Assembly (NCBI GenBank): GCA_012934845.2
Contig: WNNJ02001765.1
Location: 1-64,000, forward strand
Length of the DNA: 64,000 nt
DNA from: Pomphorhynchus laevis
Taxonomy: Eukaryota > Acanthocephala > Palaeacanthocephala > Echinorhynchida > Pomphorhynchidae
Reading direction: 5' to 3'
The translations under genes and the position numbers were made by a program. This document shows, piece after piece, positions 54,190 through 62,599 of this stretch (positions are counted from its first letter, which is position 1; every line of letters begins with the position of its first letter). A model generated the notes under the pieces. It did no database searches. It saw only the letters and a list, made by a program, of their open reading frames with translations, and was not told where the DNA came from.

Positions 54190-54655
54190 GTATTAATTCT
54201 ACAAGAGAAATTTTATAACACAAAAGGAATAAATTTTCAAAATATAAATACATACGATTTTAGTACGCTTTATACAAATCTAGATTTAGTAGATATTAAA
54301 GAAGCGTTAGTAAAATTAATTAATCTTATATTCGGAAAAAGATATACATATATATGTTATAATAATTATAACGCCTATCTAACAAAAATTAAACCATCAA
54401 GTAAATATAAATATATGGATAAAATTGAATTATTAGAATCCTTAAATATTTTAATAAATCAAAATTATTTAAAGCAAAGGGACATCTATATTTAGACAAA
54501 TAAAAGGTGATCCAATGGGAAGTAATATTAGCCCAATTATAGTTGACTTATTTTTAAGCATTATAGAATATGAATTTGTTTATAACTGTTTTAAAATAAA
54601 TCTAAATTATATAAAGATATGAAATATGTTTCGATATATTGATTTATATTTGTAT
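54190..54655 (+). pseudogene. PLE-like RT, N-terminal half
   Basis: TYDFSTLYTNLDLVDI (motif A), RQIKGDPMGSNISPII (motif B) and IEYEFVYNCF match the lineage of the YIDD fragment at 23.0-23.8 kb. It ends at about 54655 right at motif C (MFRYID), where PLE 1 begins. Frame breaks occur near 54480. Confidence 0.65.
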
Positions 54656-54659
54656 TAAT

Positions 54660-55997
54660 GAGTTAGGTATACCAAATACGGAAAGTTATATAAACTTGAG
54701 TTACAAGTCAACGTTAGAATGTACTGTGAAACACGACAAATTGAATATTCTTATCAATAAAGTAAAAAAAGATTTTGAAAGGGATGACGTTATTGTATGT
54801 GCATCTGATAAAGGTGGTTGTTTAGTTGTTTTGAGTAAAGCCGAATATAATTTATTGAGCCATTCAGTATTAAATAATAAGTTCAAAAAGGTAAAAGGTG
54901 ATCCGACCTTAAAAACAAACTGAATACAATAAATTTCTTAGGAAATTACATAGAGAGAGGAAAAACTCAGTGAATCAATGTTAAATATGTTTATTTTAAG
55001 GAACTCGAAGCCTGGTTTTATGTACATTTTGCCGAAAGTCCATAAAACGGCCCATTCTGCCAGACCCATAATTGCAACTTAGAGTACATATTCTTATGTA
55101 GTAAGTAAGTATATCGCTAATATACTTTTTAATAAACTAAGTGATAAACATTTTTCTCGTGTCGGAGATGGAATGCAGTTCTCAAAACGTATGCAGAATA
55201 TTGACATCTCCAATAAAATAATGATTTCAATTGATGTAAAATCTCTATTTACAAATATCCCGTTGTTAGAATCAATTAGCTTAGCATCTGAATTTCTAGT
55301 GAATACAAAATTTGGAAAACATTTAAGCATATGTGATTGCATAATTCTACTTAAATTATGCACAACAAATATTAATTTTCAATTTGAAAATGAAATGTAT
55401 GAACAAGTTGACGGATTGTCTATGGGTAATCCCCTAGCACCAATACTCGCTGAAATATATATGAGGAAATGGGAAGCTGCACATTTAAAGGATATGAATT
55501 ACATTCACACCTGGCTTAGGTATGTGGATGATGCTTTTGTTCTTTTAAAGGAACCGTTTGACCCGGATTGTATTTTGGATATATTTAATAGTGTTGATAT
55601 AAATATTCAGTGGACATTAACAAAGGAAGAAGATGGTACATTATCCTTCCTTGATGTAAAGATTATTAGATCTCCTGTAAACAAAGTAGAAACTGAGGTT
55701 TCCCAAAAAATTAGTGAGTACCCTAATGTTGTAATCTGGGAAAGTAATGTTCCTAAAAATTGGAAAATTTCTGCAGCTTCCTCACTGTTCTTGAGATCAA
55801 ATGCAATCTGTTTTAGTGTCTATCTCAAATCGAAAAGGGATGATGTAATTAAGAGAAGTCTGATAAGTAGCGGATATTCTACTTGGGCTATCAAAAAATC
55901 ATATTTTATGGGAAATAGTACTAGGGCAAAATTGATAGGCTCAAAACTTGAAACAAAATATATAGGTATACCCTATATTAATGATAAGATAAGATAA
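54660..55997 (+). mobile_element. Penelope-like element 1, RT part
   Basis: An open stretch (54639-54923, CASDKGGCLVVLSKAEYN) is followed by a PGFMYILPKVHKTAHSARPI block and the intact RT core frame 55173-55997. The 3' half with the GIY-YIG nuclease lies at 61432-62220, displaced by 5.4 kb. Confidence 0.85.
55173..55997 (+). CDS. Penelope-like reverse transcriptase core
   Basis: The 274-residue open frame has SIDVKSLFTNIPL (Asp21, motif A), YEQVDGLSMGNPLAPILAEIYM (motif B) and WLRYVDDAFVLL (Asp119-Asp120, motif C), followed by LSFLDVKII and a NWKISAASSLFLRSNAI block, in the normal PLE order. Every catalytic residue is present. Upstream RT1/fingers lie in other frames, so the ORF is a fragment and its start codon is not real. 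It ends with KYIGIPYIND, where the inserted block begins. Confidence 0.85.
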   Translation: MQFSKRMQNIDISNKIMISIDVKSLFTNIPLLESISLASEFLVNTKFGKHLSICDCIILLKLCTTNINFQFENEMYEQVDGLSMGNPLAPILAEIYMRKWEAAHLKDMNYIHTWLRYVDDAFVLLKEPFDPDCILDIFNSVDINIQWTLTKEEDGTLSFLDVKIIRSPVNKVETEVSQKISEYPNVVIWESNVPKNWKISAASSLFLRSNAICFSVYLKSKRDDVIKRSLISSGYSTWAIKKSYFMGNSTRAKLIGSKLETKYIGIPYINDKIR

Positions 55998-56099
55998 GGA
56001 ATTTCTTAAATAACTAACAACCACTAAAAAATAACGAAAAGAGACATTAGAAAAAAAATGCAGTTCAAATAAGACAATTCATAATAGCATTTAGTCTTC

Positions 56100-57990
56100 A
56101 TAATGATGTCACGGCCTCAGGTCCAGCGGGATCTGAGCCCTCCAGCACATCCAACACGCCGCTCTTCGACTGAACCACCCGGGGTCTATCACCCCCCGAA
56201 GAATCCAATCTAGGCGGACTATGCGCGGTAATCGCGAGATGAGGAGCTTGAGAAACCTTAGTCTTTGCTCTGGAGGACGTCCTCTCGAAAAGAAGACTAA
56301 TCCCGAGATAGCCCAAGTACCCCAGAGGCACACTTGGGTTTTCCCATTCAACGACAGATGCTGAGTCCGTTTCAGGGCCCACCTAGCTTTCTTCAGGATA
56401 CGTTTAAGTCTATCCAGGTCAGCTTTCGCCGACCAGTTCACCGTAACAGTGAACCCCAGGTATTTTACTCGACTTGTGAAGGTAGGGAGTGGTTGATTAG
56501 TCAATATAGAAGATAGAGCTGAGAGTGCTAGTCTCTTTAATTTTTTCTTTGTCGCAGGGGTGCCATGAAAGACAACTACCTGCGATTTTGATGAATTTAA
56601 AATAAGATTGGATAGGGTCAGCTGGTCTGTTAATCTTAAAAAGAAACGGCTGATGTCCGAAGCGACATCTTTGCACCTGCGTCCAGAGAACAGGGCCGTG
56701 GTATCATCAGCGTATACCACTAGATGTTGATCACGTTTAAAATTCTTGAATAGTACAATGGAGGCAGCAAGAAATAAGATAGGAGAAAGTGGGGATCCTT
56801 GGGGCACACCTGTAATAGGGTAGAACTGACACGCATCAGGGTCGTCTTCATAGTAGAACCTCTTGGTAAACAGTAATATCTCCACCCTGTTAACAATTCT
56901 CGCAGGCAACCCGAGTGACCTGAGAGAGGAGATAACAAAGGGAATGGAAATGCGGTCAAATGCAGCAGAAAAGTCAAGGAAAACAGCCACAGCTAGTTGA
57001 TGGCTATTATCCCTACAAAACTGATGCACTTCACCTATTGCTGAATGAACCGAGCGTCCCTTGACAAACCCGTGAAAACTCGGTGGGATCAAATTACGCC
57101 TACTTAAATGGTCGCGGATTCTACGCGCAAGCGCTTTTTCGTAGATGGAGATGAGGGAGTTTTGAATCGAAATGGGACGCAGATCTTTGGGACATGAAAC
57201 CGGACTATGCTTTGGTAAGAAAATTCTACGACTAATATTGATGCCGGCTACATCGGATGGTGAGGCTAAAAGCATTGTGACGGCCACTTCTCTTCTTTGA
57301 TCGGCTGTCAAAAGCTGACAGACTCGAGAAGATAATGGAGCGACGGATTTAGAGGTGCCCGGAAGTGGCCCCCAGGAGTTAAGGATATCTGTAACAGATA
57401 AGTCCCTGCTCCTGAAGTCACCCCAAGGCGGGATTGGTTGGGGAGATTGAGTGGCTCCATAATTATGTAGGGATAGTGACTCCTTCAAAACATTATCAAG
57501 GCCTATACTACCAATCCAACCCAAAGCTCTATCCTTCCAACAGACAAACTTCTCCTTCTTGAATATCTTCCAGAAGGAAGACTGAGAAGGGTTAAGGTGA
57601 GCGATGTTCGCCTTATCCCTGCTCAGCTGGAACCTATATCTAGTGCTCCAGTATTCATTCGAGATGGCCTGCCTGGCAGAAACAGAGACATTGGGAAGAC
57701 GTAGCATTTTAGCCAAAACCTTGAGTTTTGTTGGAGTGGGATTGTAAATATGACCTTTATAGGTAGTCGAAAGAAACGCGGTAGCTTGCGAGGAGAGGAA
57801 GGAATTAAATTCGGTCAAATTCTCATTACTAATTCTGGGGAAGAGTTGGATAGCCGCCTGAAAGAAAGCCACTCTAATGGGATCAAAGTGAAACCTCCTT
57901 CTAAGCAACGTATCTTCCTCTATCCGCCAACGAATTAGGTCATGAGAGATGGTCTGTTTTTGGCGCGACTGCTCAGTGTGCCTCAAAGTT
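56100..57990 (-). mobile_element. LINE-C, 5'-truncated copy with intact RT frame
   Basis: The minus-strand copy begins in the SHD end of EN and runs through connector and RT to a 3' UTR that ends in a TTATC repeat (GATAAGATAAGATAA on the plus strand, 55982-55997). No break was seen in the coding part, making it the best-preserved LINE-C. Confidence 0.88.
56109..57986 (-). CDS. LINE-C ORF2, EN end through reverse transcriptase
   Basis: A 625-residue open frame. Residues about 12-18 (TISHDLIRW) are the EN SHD motif, residues 30-215 the connector, then LRPISIQNSLISIYEKALA, FHGFVKGRSVHSAIGE, AVFLDFSAAFDRI (D338), ITGVPQGSPLSPILF, and VVYADDTTALF (D427-D428), all canonical. The C-terminus has a PPEQRLRF line and the tail CWMCWRAQIP. 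The first methionine is not the true start because the copy is 5'-truncated; the missing EN is seen at 17.3 kb. Confidence 0.88.
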   Translation of the reverse strand: MRHTEQSRQKQTISHDLIRWRIEEDTLLRRRFHFDPIRVAFFQAAIQLFPRISNENLTEFNSFLSSQATAFLSTTYKGHIYNPTPTKLKVLAKMLRLPNVSVSARQAISNEYWSTRYRFQLSRDKANIAHLNPSQSSFWKIFKKEKFVCWKDRALGWIGSIGLDNVLKESLSLHNYGATQSPQPIPPWGDFRSRDLSVTDILNSWGPLPGTSKSVAPLSSRVCQLLTADQRREVAVTMLLASPSDVAGINISRRIFLPKHSPVSCPKDLRPISIQNSLISIYEKALARRIRDHLSRRNLIPPSFHGFVKGRSVHSAIGEVHQFCRDNSHQLAVAVFLDFSAAFDRISIPFVISSLRSLGLPARIVNRVEILLFTKRFYYEDDPDACQFYPITGVPQGSPLSPILFLAASIVLFKNFKRDQHLVVYADDTTALFSGRRCKDVASDISRFFLRLTDQLTLSNLILNSSKSQVVVFHGTPATKKKLKRLALSALSSILTNQPLPTFTSRVKYLGFTVTVNWSAKADLDRLKRILKKARWALKRTQHLSLNGKTQVCLWGTWAISGLVFFSRGRPPEQRLRFLKLLISRLPRIVRLDWILRGVIDPGWFSRRAACWMCWRAQIPLDLRP

Positions 57991-58440
57991 TCCCTCTTTC
58001 TCCTATCCTACTACCTTCATCGAACTTTTAAAAGCATTTAAACACGATCAACATCTAGTGGTATACGCTGATGATACACAGTCCTGTTCTCTGGATGCAG
58101 GTGCACAGATGTAATCTCGAACATCATTCGTTTATTTTTAGGATTAAAAGACCAGCTATCCCTATTCAATCTTATTCTCAATTCCGCCAAATCCCAGGTG
58201 GTGGTCATTCATGCCGCCAATGCGACAAATAAAAAACTCAACAGATTAGCACTCTCCGTGCTAATCTTCGAGACTACCTATCACAGTCCACCTCAACTTG
58301 ACTCTTAGGAGGTGAGAAACCCCGAATAATTCAGTCGGAAGACGGGGCGCTGGCGCGACCCGGGGGGGGGGCTCAAATCGCTATGGACATGATGTCGTAA
58401 AGATTATAGGGAAACATGTTGAATAAGGAGATGAAAATAT
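57990..58440 (+). pseudogene. LINE-C fragment: motif C and 3' end
   Basis: FKHDQHLVVYADDTQ is collinear with FKRDQHLVVYADDTT of the minus-strand copy, to which it lies back to back at 57990. After about 58300 it jumps to the 3' end (GGAGGTGAGAAACCCCGAATAATTCAGTCGGAAG in outline), so it has an internal deletion. A run of G (about 58363-58371) lies in it. Confidence 0.72.
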
Positions 58441-58611
58441 GAAAAGAGAAAGTCTCACTAAACCTTTTAAACTTGTTTTTTAAAGCATGTAATTTTGTTT
58501 AGAAAGTCTATTATTAAAAAGGTAAAACAGTTCATATATAAATATCTAAAAAGTGGAAGTTATGAGCACGTCGGAGGTTCAAAGCAATTCAAAACAATTG
58601 TTTTCAAAACA

Positions 58612-58735
58612 ATTATTTTCAAAACTTAAAACAATTATTTATTTTATTATTTCATTATTAAATTTTGATTTTGCATTATTATGTTTTGTCTATTTTATAA
58701 TTATATTAAATACGTAGACTCAGTTAGCTGATTTG
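58612..58735 (-). repeat. Dispersed AT-rich repeat, copy 3 (partial, reverse)
   Basis: The complement matches the first 125 bases of the repeat at 43627. It lies directly upstream of the LINE-C ORF1 at 58749. Confidence 0.7.
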
Positions 58736-60600
58736 ATTTCTAGAAAAAATGCAAAATCAAGCAAGTAAAGTCGTCCCTAAACGTGGTGAGTGTCATGAGT
58801 TCTTCTATTTGAACAACATTGGAGGAACGTCCTCCTATAATAAACTCAACAAAATGATGGTCATCTCTCCAATTACTCCTACAGCCACGAATGATAACTT
58901 CAACACATTTCTTCGCGGATTTATTAAATTTCAGCAGATAGAATTCTATTAAAATTAGCGAAGACTGTAGGATCCTCCTACATAATCTCATTTACGACTG
59001 TCGAGAGTATATTAAAATTGCATAGTACTTTAAAGGATGTTGAAATTTTCGCATTTAAGCCTATCCTGGCTACAATAAAAATAGCAAACTTACTAAGCTG
59101 CCTTGAGGAGCTAGATTTAATGGATCCACAAAAGAAATATTAACTCTTTAATATTCGTTTCTTAGGGGAAGGAACAAGACCCCATGTCCGTGACATTTGT
59201 CCAAACGTCTGAAGATAATGCCAGATTACTGGTAAATTCTAGATGCAATTCTTTTATGGGTTGCAATTTACTATTTACCTTTATTAGTTCGGATAACTTG
59301 ACCTACCCACAATGCAATTAGTGCCACAGATGGGGACACTGAGGGTCGACCTGTTAGGGTGAAAAAAGCTGCAGTGTCTTATTCTCCAAAGTTGTGGAGC
59401 ACCCAATATCTTGTAATGCACCACCATGCTGTTCGAACCGTAGACTTCATCACCCAGCGTGGTTAAGGAAGTGCTCCTTGTATAAGGAATAAAAAAACAT
59501 TATTTTATCTCTGCTACAAAATCATCGCATAATCTTGCACACTGGTTCAACATCGTTGCCAATAGCCCTCCACCGTCTATGGATACAATACTAAAGTTGG
59601 ATTTAGGTGATCCGAAACCTAAGGATTTTTGAGCAGATAAAGTCGATCAGGAATTGCTTACTTGATTAGCATATGCAGTATTGATGCAAAATAAAACCAA
59701 AACAGCATATATATCACAGTCTACAAAACGCTTCTATTCCAGCAGAACGTCATCGGTAAAAATGCAGAAACAGGAAAAAATATGGAACATCATGGCAAAT
59801 GTTGATGCTTCCCCACCAGCAAATAAGCGATGGGTAGTCTCGCTGTTGTATGCGGAGGCCGGAATGGAAGCTTCCTCCCTGCAACTTAGAAAAATGCATG
59901 TCCGAGACTACATATTTGTAGTCTTGGACAACATCCGTTTCTTTTTAAGATTAAAATATCAATTAACCACGCACAATCTTATTATCAGCTCTTCTAAATC
60001 GCAGGTAGCTGTATTTAATGATGCCCTTGCAACTAAGAAAAAATAGAGACTAGCAATCTCAGCTCTCTTCTATATTGAACAATCAGCCACTCCCCACCTT
60101 TACTCATCGCGTCAAAAACTTGGGATGTTTCATTACGGTTAAATGGTAGACCGGATTAGACTTGATTAAATTCAAGTGTACTGAAAAAAGCTAGATCGGC
60201 TCTGAAACAGGCCTGACATCTGTCAGTAAATGAGAAAGCTCAGGTACACCCCTGGGGTACCTGGGCAATCTCGGGATAGTCTTATTATATATAAAACGTC
60301 CCCCTGAGCAAAGATCAAGGTTTTATAAGCTCCTTGTTTCGCGATTACACACAATAGTACGCATTGACTAGACTGTAAGATGTGTGAGAGACCCTGAGTG
60401 GTGTAAACCGAAGGCGGCGCTCTGGTGTAAGCTGTAGGGATTCAATCCCCTTTGCCCGTCATTATAGAAGACGAATTTAGCCGACCGAACTGTATTTTCG
60501 TCTGACTTTCTTTTGTTTTGGGACTTTTTTGTTTTGTTGTTACCTATATTTAACCTTTATCAAGTTTTACATGCAATAAAATCATTTATTTATTTAATAT
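58736..60600 (+). mobile_element. LINE-C copy with a large internal deletion
   Basis: ORF1 (58749-59500; VISPITPTATNDNFNTFLRGF, then zinc-knuckle residues across breaks) is followed, after about 59920, by RT sequence downstream of YADD (FFLRLKYQLTTHNLIISSSKSQVAVF), then the C-terminus and 3' UTR ending near 60590 with AATAAAATCATTTATTTATT. EN and the RT palm are missing. Heavily interrupted. Confidence 0.75.
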
Positions 60601-60709
60601 AAAAAATAAAATATGTCGGTAAAACCAGCTTAAGTATGAACAGTCGGTTAAATAACCGACAATCGGACATCGGATAAAAGCTCGTACATCGCGATGTTGT
60701 TGTTAGCCA

Positions 60710-61126
60710 TTGCATCACGCAACAGGAGGTGTCCTTGCATATGAATTGAAAGTAGGAAGTTTCAAATCTTCAGATTTATTATCCTTTATAAATAACAAGC
60801 TTCCATCTTTAGATCCCCTTCAAAGAAAGTTTATTGTTATGGATAATGCTTCCATACATAAGACAGCAGAAGTTAGTGAAGCATTTGCCAGAAAAAATTA
60901 TATACTAAAATTTTTGCCTCCGTATTCTCCTCAGTTGAATCCAATAGAAGAATTTTTTTCATGCTTGAAGGCACATGTAAAGAGAAAAGAAAGGTCTACA
61001 ACGGTTTCTGGGCTTATAGTCACTGTTGAAGAGACTTTACAAGAAGTGGATTTCATAACTGTTGGTTATTTCCGTGATATGAGAAGATGGATTGTTAAAG
61101 CATTGGCAAAGGTAGACTTTATCTGA
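60710..61126 (+). pseudogene. Tc1/mariner-type transposase, C-terminal DDE part
   Basis: The 138-residue frame has FIVMDNASIHKT (D45) and LPPYSPQLNPIEEFFSCLK (E80). The 34 residues between them make it DD34E, as in Tc1-type transposases. The first catalytic aspartate and the DNA-binding domain are missing upstream, so it cannot work. The remaining frame is clean to a stop at 61124-61126. Confidence 0.85.
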
Positions 61127-61181
61127 TCAATAAATATGTTTTATTTTTTATTTATATTATGAAATTTGGCCTGTTTTTTTA

Positions 61182-61426
61182 CAAAAGGTGTCTATAAAAA
61201 TGCAAAAAGGTGTCTATAAAAATGAGAAAAGGTGTCTTTAAAATGAGAAAAGGTGTCTATAAAAATGCAAAAAGGTGTCTATAAAAATGAGAAAAGGTGT
61301 CTATAAAAATGAGAAAAGGTGTCTATAAAAATGCAAAAAGGTGTCTATAAAAATGAGAAAAGGTGTCTATAAAAATGCAAAAAGGTGTCTATAAAAATGA
61401 GAAAAGGTGTCTATAAAAATGAGAAC
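61182..61426. repeat. Minisatellite, 22-bp period, 11 units
   Basis: Units GGTGTCTATAAAAATG + AGAAAA or CAAAAA. Two unit variants (AGAAAA and CAAAAA) intermix, and one unit has a deletion (GTCTTTAAAATG). The last unit runs into the element terminus, so the array seems to have grown from the terminal inverted repeat. Confidence 0.92.
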
Positions 61427-61431
61427 CCCTG

Positions 61432-62220
61432 TATATAGGTATACCCTATATTAATGATAAATGAAACGGCAAAACGATCAATCACATTAAACGTTCTAAA
61501 AATGACACACCCCGCATTGTCATATATAATCAAAAAATGCCCAAAATAAAAAATATATTTAAACAGAAACCTAATTTTAACAAGGATGGTATTGTATATT
61601 GATGGTTGAAATAAGATCTATATTGGTCAATCAGGACAAGGATTGTCTAAGCGTATTGACCAACATAGATACTCGATTAAGAGAGGAACAGGACCTGTGG
61701 ATGTAATAGACCACTCCTTGAACAGCAACCATATAATAGATTTTGAAAAAAGTCAAGTTATTTCAGTAGAAAACAACGGTTTAGAAAGAAAAATACAAGC
61801 TTATTTCATGCACAAAAATTGAAAAATACTATTGCACAATAATAAACCAGATATTGAATTAATAACAAATATTTTATAATTATAATGATTTGTAATGGTT
61901 TTTTGTATTGTTTTAATCGTTGTTTTTTATGTATATTTTTCTCTCTTTGTGTAATTTTTAATAAGGAGCACATCTAGTCGTTTGATCCGCTGCGCAATGT
62001 AAAACGTACAATTGACGTCTTTGTTCTGTTGCGCCAAGAGAAGTATGCTGTTGACAGCTTTGCAAATACTTAAATTGTAAAAATATTTGGTAACATTTAC
62101 TCCTGAAGATGATAGCAGTAGGCTATTTAAAATTCGATTAAATAAATATTTTACTTCAATCTCTGCACTATTATTTATTATTAAATAATAAATAATTATT
62201 ATTATTTTTATAAATTTATA
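61432..62220 (+). pseudogene. Penelope-like element 1, linker, GIY-YIG nuclease and 3' UTR
   Basis: The linker (NGKTINHIKRSKNDTPRIVI, MPKIKNIFKQKPNF) leads to KDGIVY, then IYIGQSGQGLSKRIDQHRYSIKRG, VIDHSLNSNHIIDF, and LERKIQAYFMHKN: the GIY-YIG nuclease typical of PLEs. A stop follows the GIVY strand and another ends the nuclease. The 3' UTR (61860-62220) ends in a TCCTGAAGATGATAGCAGTA stem-loop and an AAATAAATATTTTACTT block. Confidence 0.82.
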
Positions 62221-62593
62221 AAAACCACCAATTTTAAGACGCGATCGCTGCTAGATATGGTTGGGAGCCGGTTAATGCCCCTCTGAAGTGTTTGTGTGGT
62301 AATCAATTCAACATGTGTCACTCGCTATCCTGCAAATCTGGCGGATTACTCATTATTCGACACAACATAATAGTAACATAATAGCTGACGAACTCTCGCA
62401 GATTTGTTGCTTGACTCAGATCGAGCCATTATTGCAACCGGTACCAGACACCATAAGGTTCGAAAATAATTCCACGACATGAGTAAAAATATCTTTTCTA
62501 ACATTTACTCCTGATGATGATAGTCTATTTAAAATTCGATTAAATAAATATTTTACTTCACTCTCTCCACTAATAAATAATAAAATTTATTAC
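62091..62593. repeat. Direct repeats of the PLE 3' end
   Basis: 62091-62190 and 62498-62593 share AACATTTACTCCTGA.GATGATAG and CTATTTAAAATTCGATTAAA, about 90 percent identical. They flank a retroelement tail fragment (62230-62470). Repeated PLE ends (pseudo-LTRs) are a known feature of these elements. Confidence 0.8.
62230..62470 (+). pseudogene. Zinc/RHN tail fragment of an RT-bearing element
   Basis: ARYGWEPVNAPLKCLCGNQF, then NMCHSLSCKSGGLLIIRHN, the C-x-C...H-x4-C knuckle and RHN block that follow the RT of the WYADD-type element. Only this piece remains, between the two PLE 3' ends. Confidence 0.6.
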
Positions 62594-62599
62594 TGATGA

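Larger units (their letters stand above)
60690..61431 (+). mobile_element. Tc1/mariner-type element, 5'-truncated, with expanded right end
   Basis: Transposase rear half, a short UTR, then a 22-bp tandem array ending GAGAACCCCTG at 61431, followed by TA. In the other sense the terminus reads CAGGGGTTCTC, a plausible Tc1/mariner end at a TA target. The left end is absent; LINE-C 3' UTR meets it at about 60600-60700. Confidence 0.75.
55959..61460. repeat. 29-bp direct repeats flanking the block that splits PLE 1
   Basis: 55959-55987 and 61432-61460 are identical (both contain AGGTATACCCTATATTAATG). PLE 1 coding sense stops at the left copy and resumes at the right one in the same order. They behave like a long target-site duplication around a 5.4-kb block, although several elements lie inside. 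Confidence 0.85.

Noticed and set aside
60420-60470. tRNA T-arm-like GGGATTCAATCCCC
   Set aside because: No cloverleaf can be drawn around it, and it lies inside the LINE-C 3' region with no tRNA context.
61182-61426. CRISPR-like array of 22-bp repeats
   Set aside because: The units are head to tail with no unique spacers and run into a transposon terminus. It is a minisatellite in animal-type DNA.
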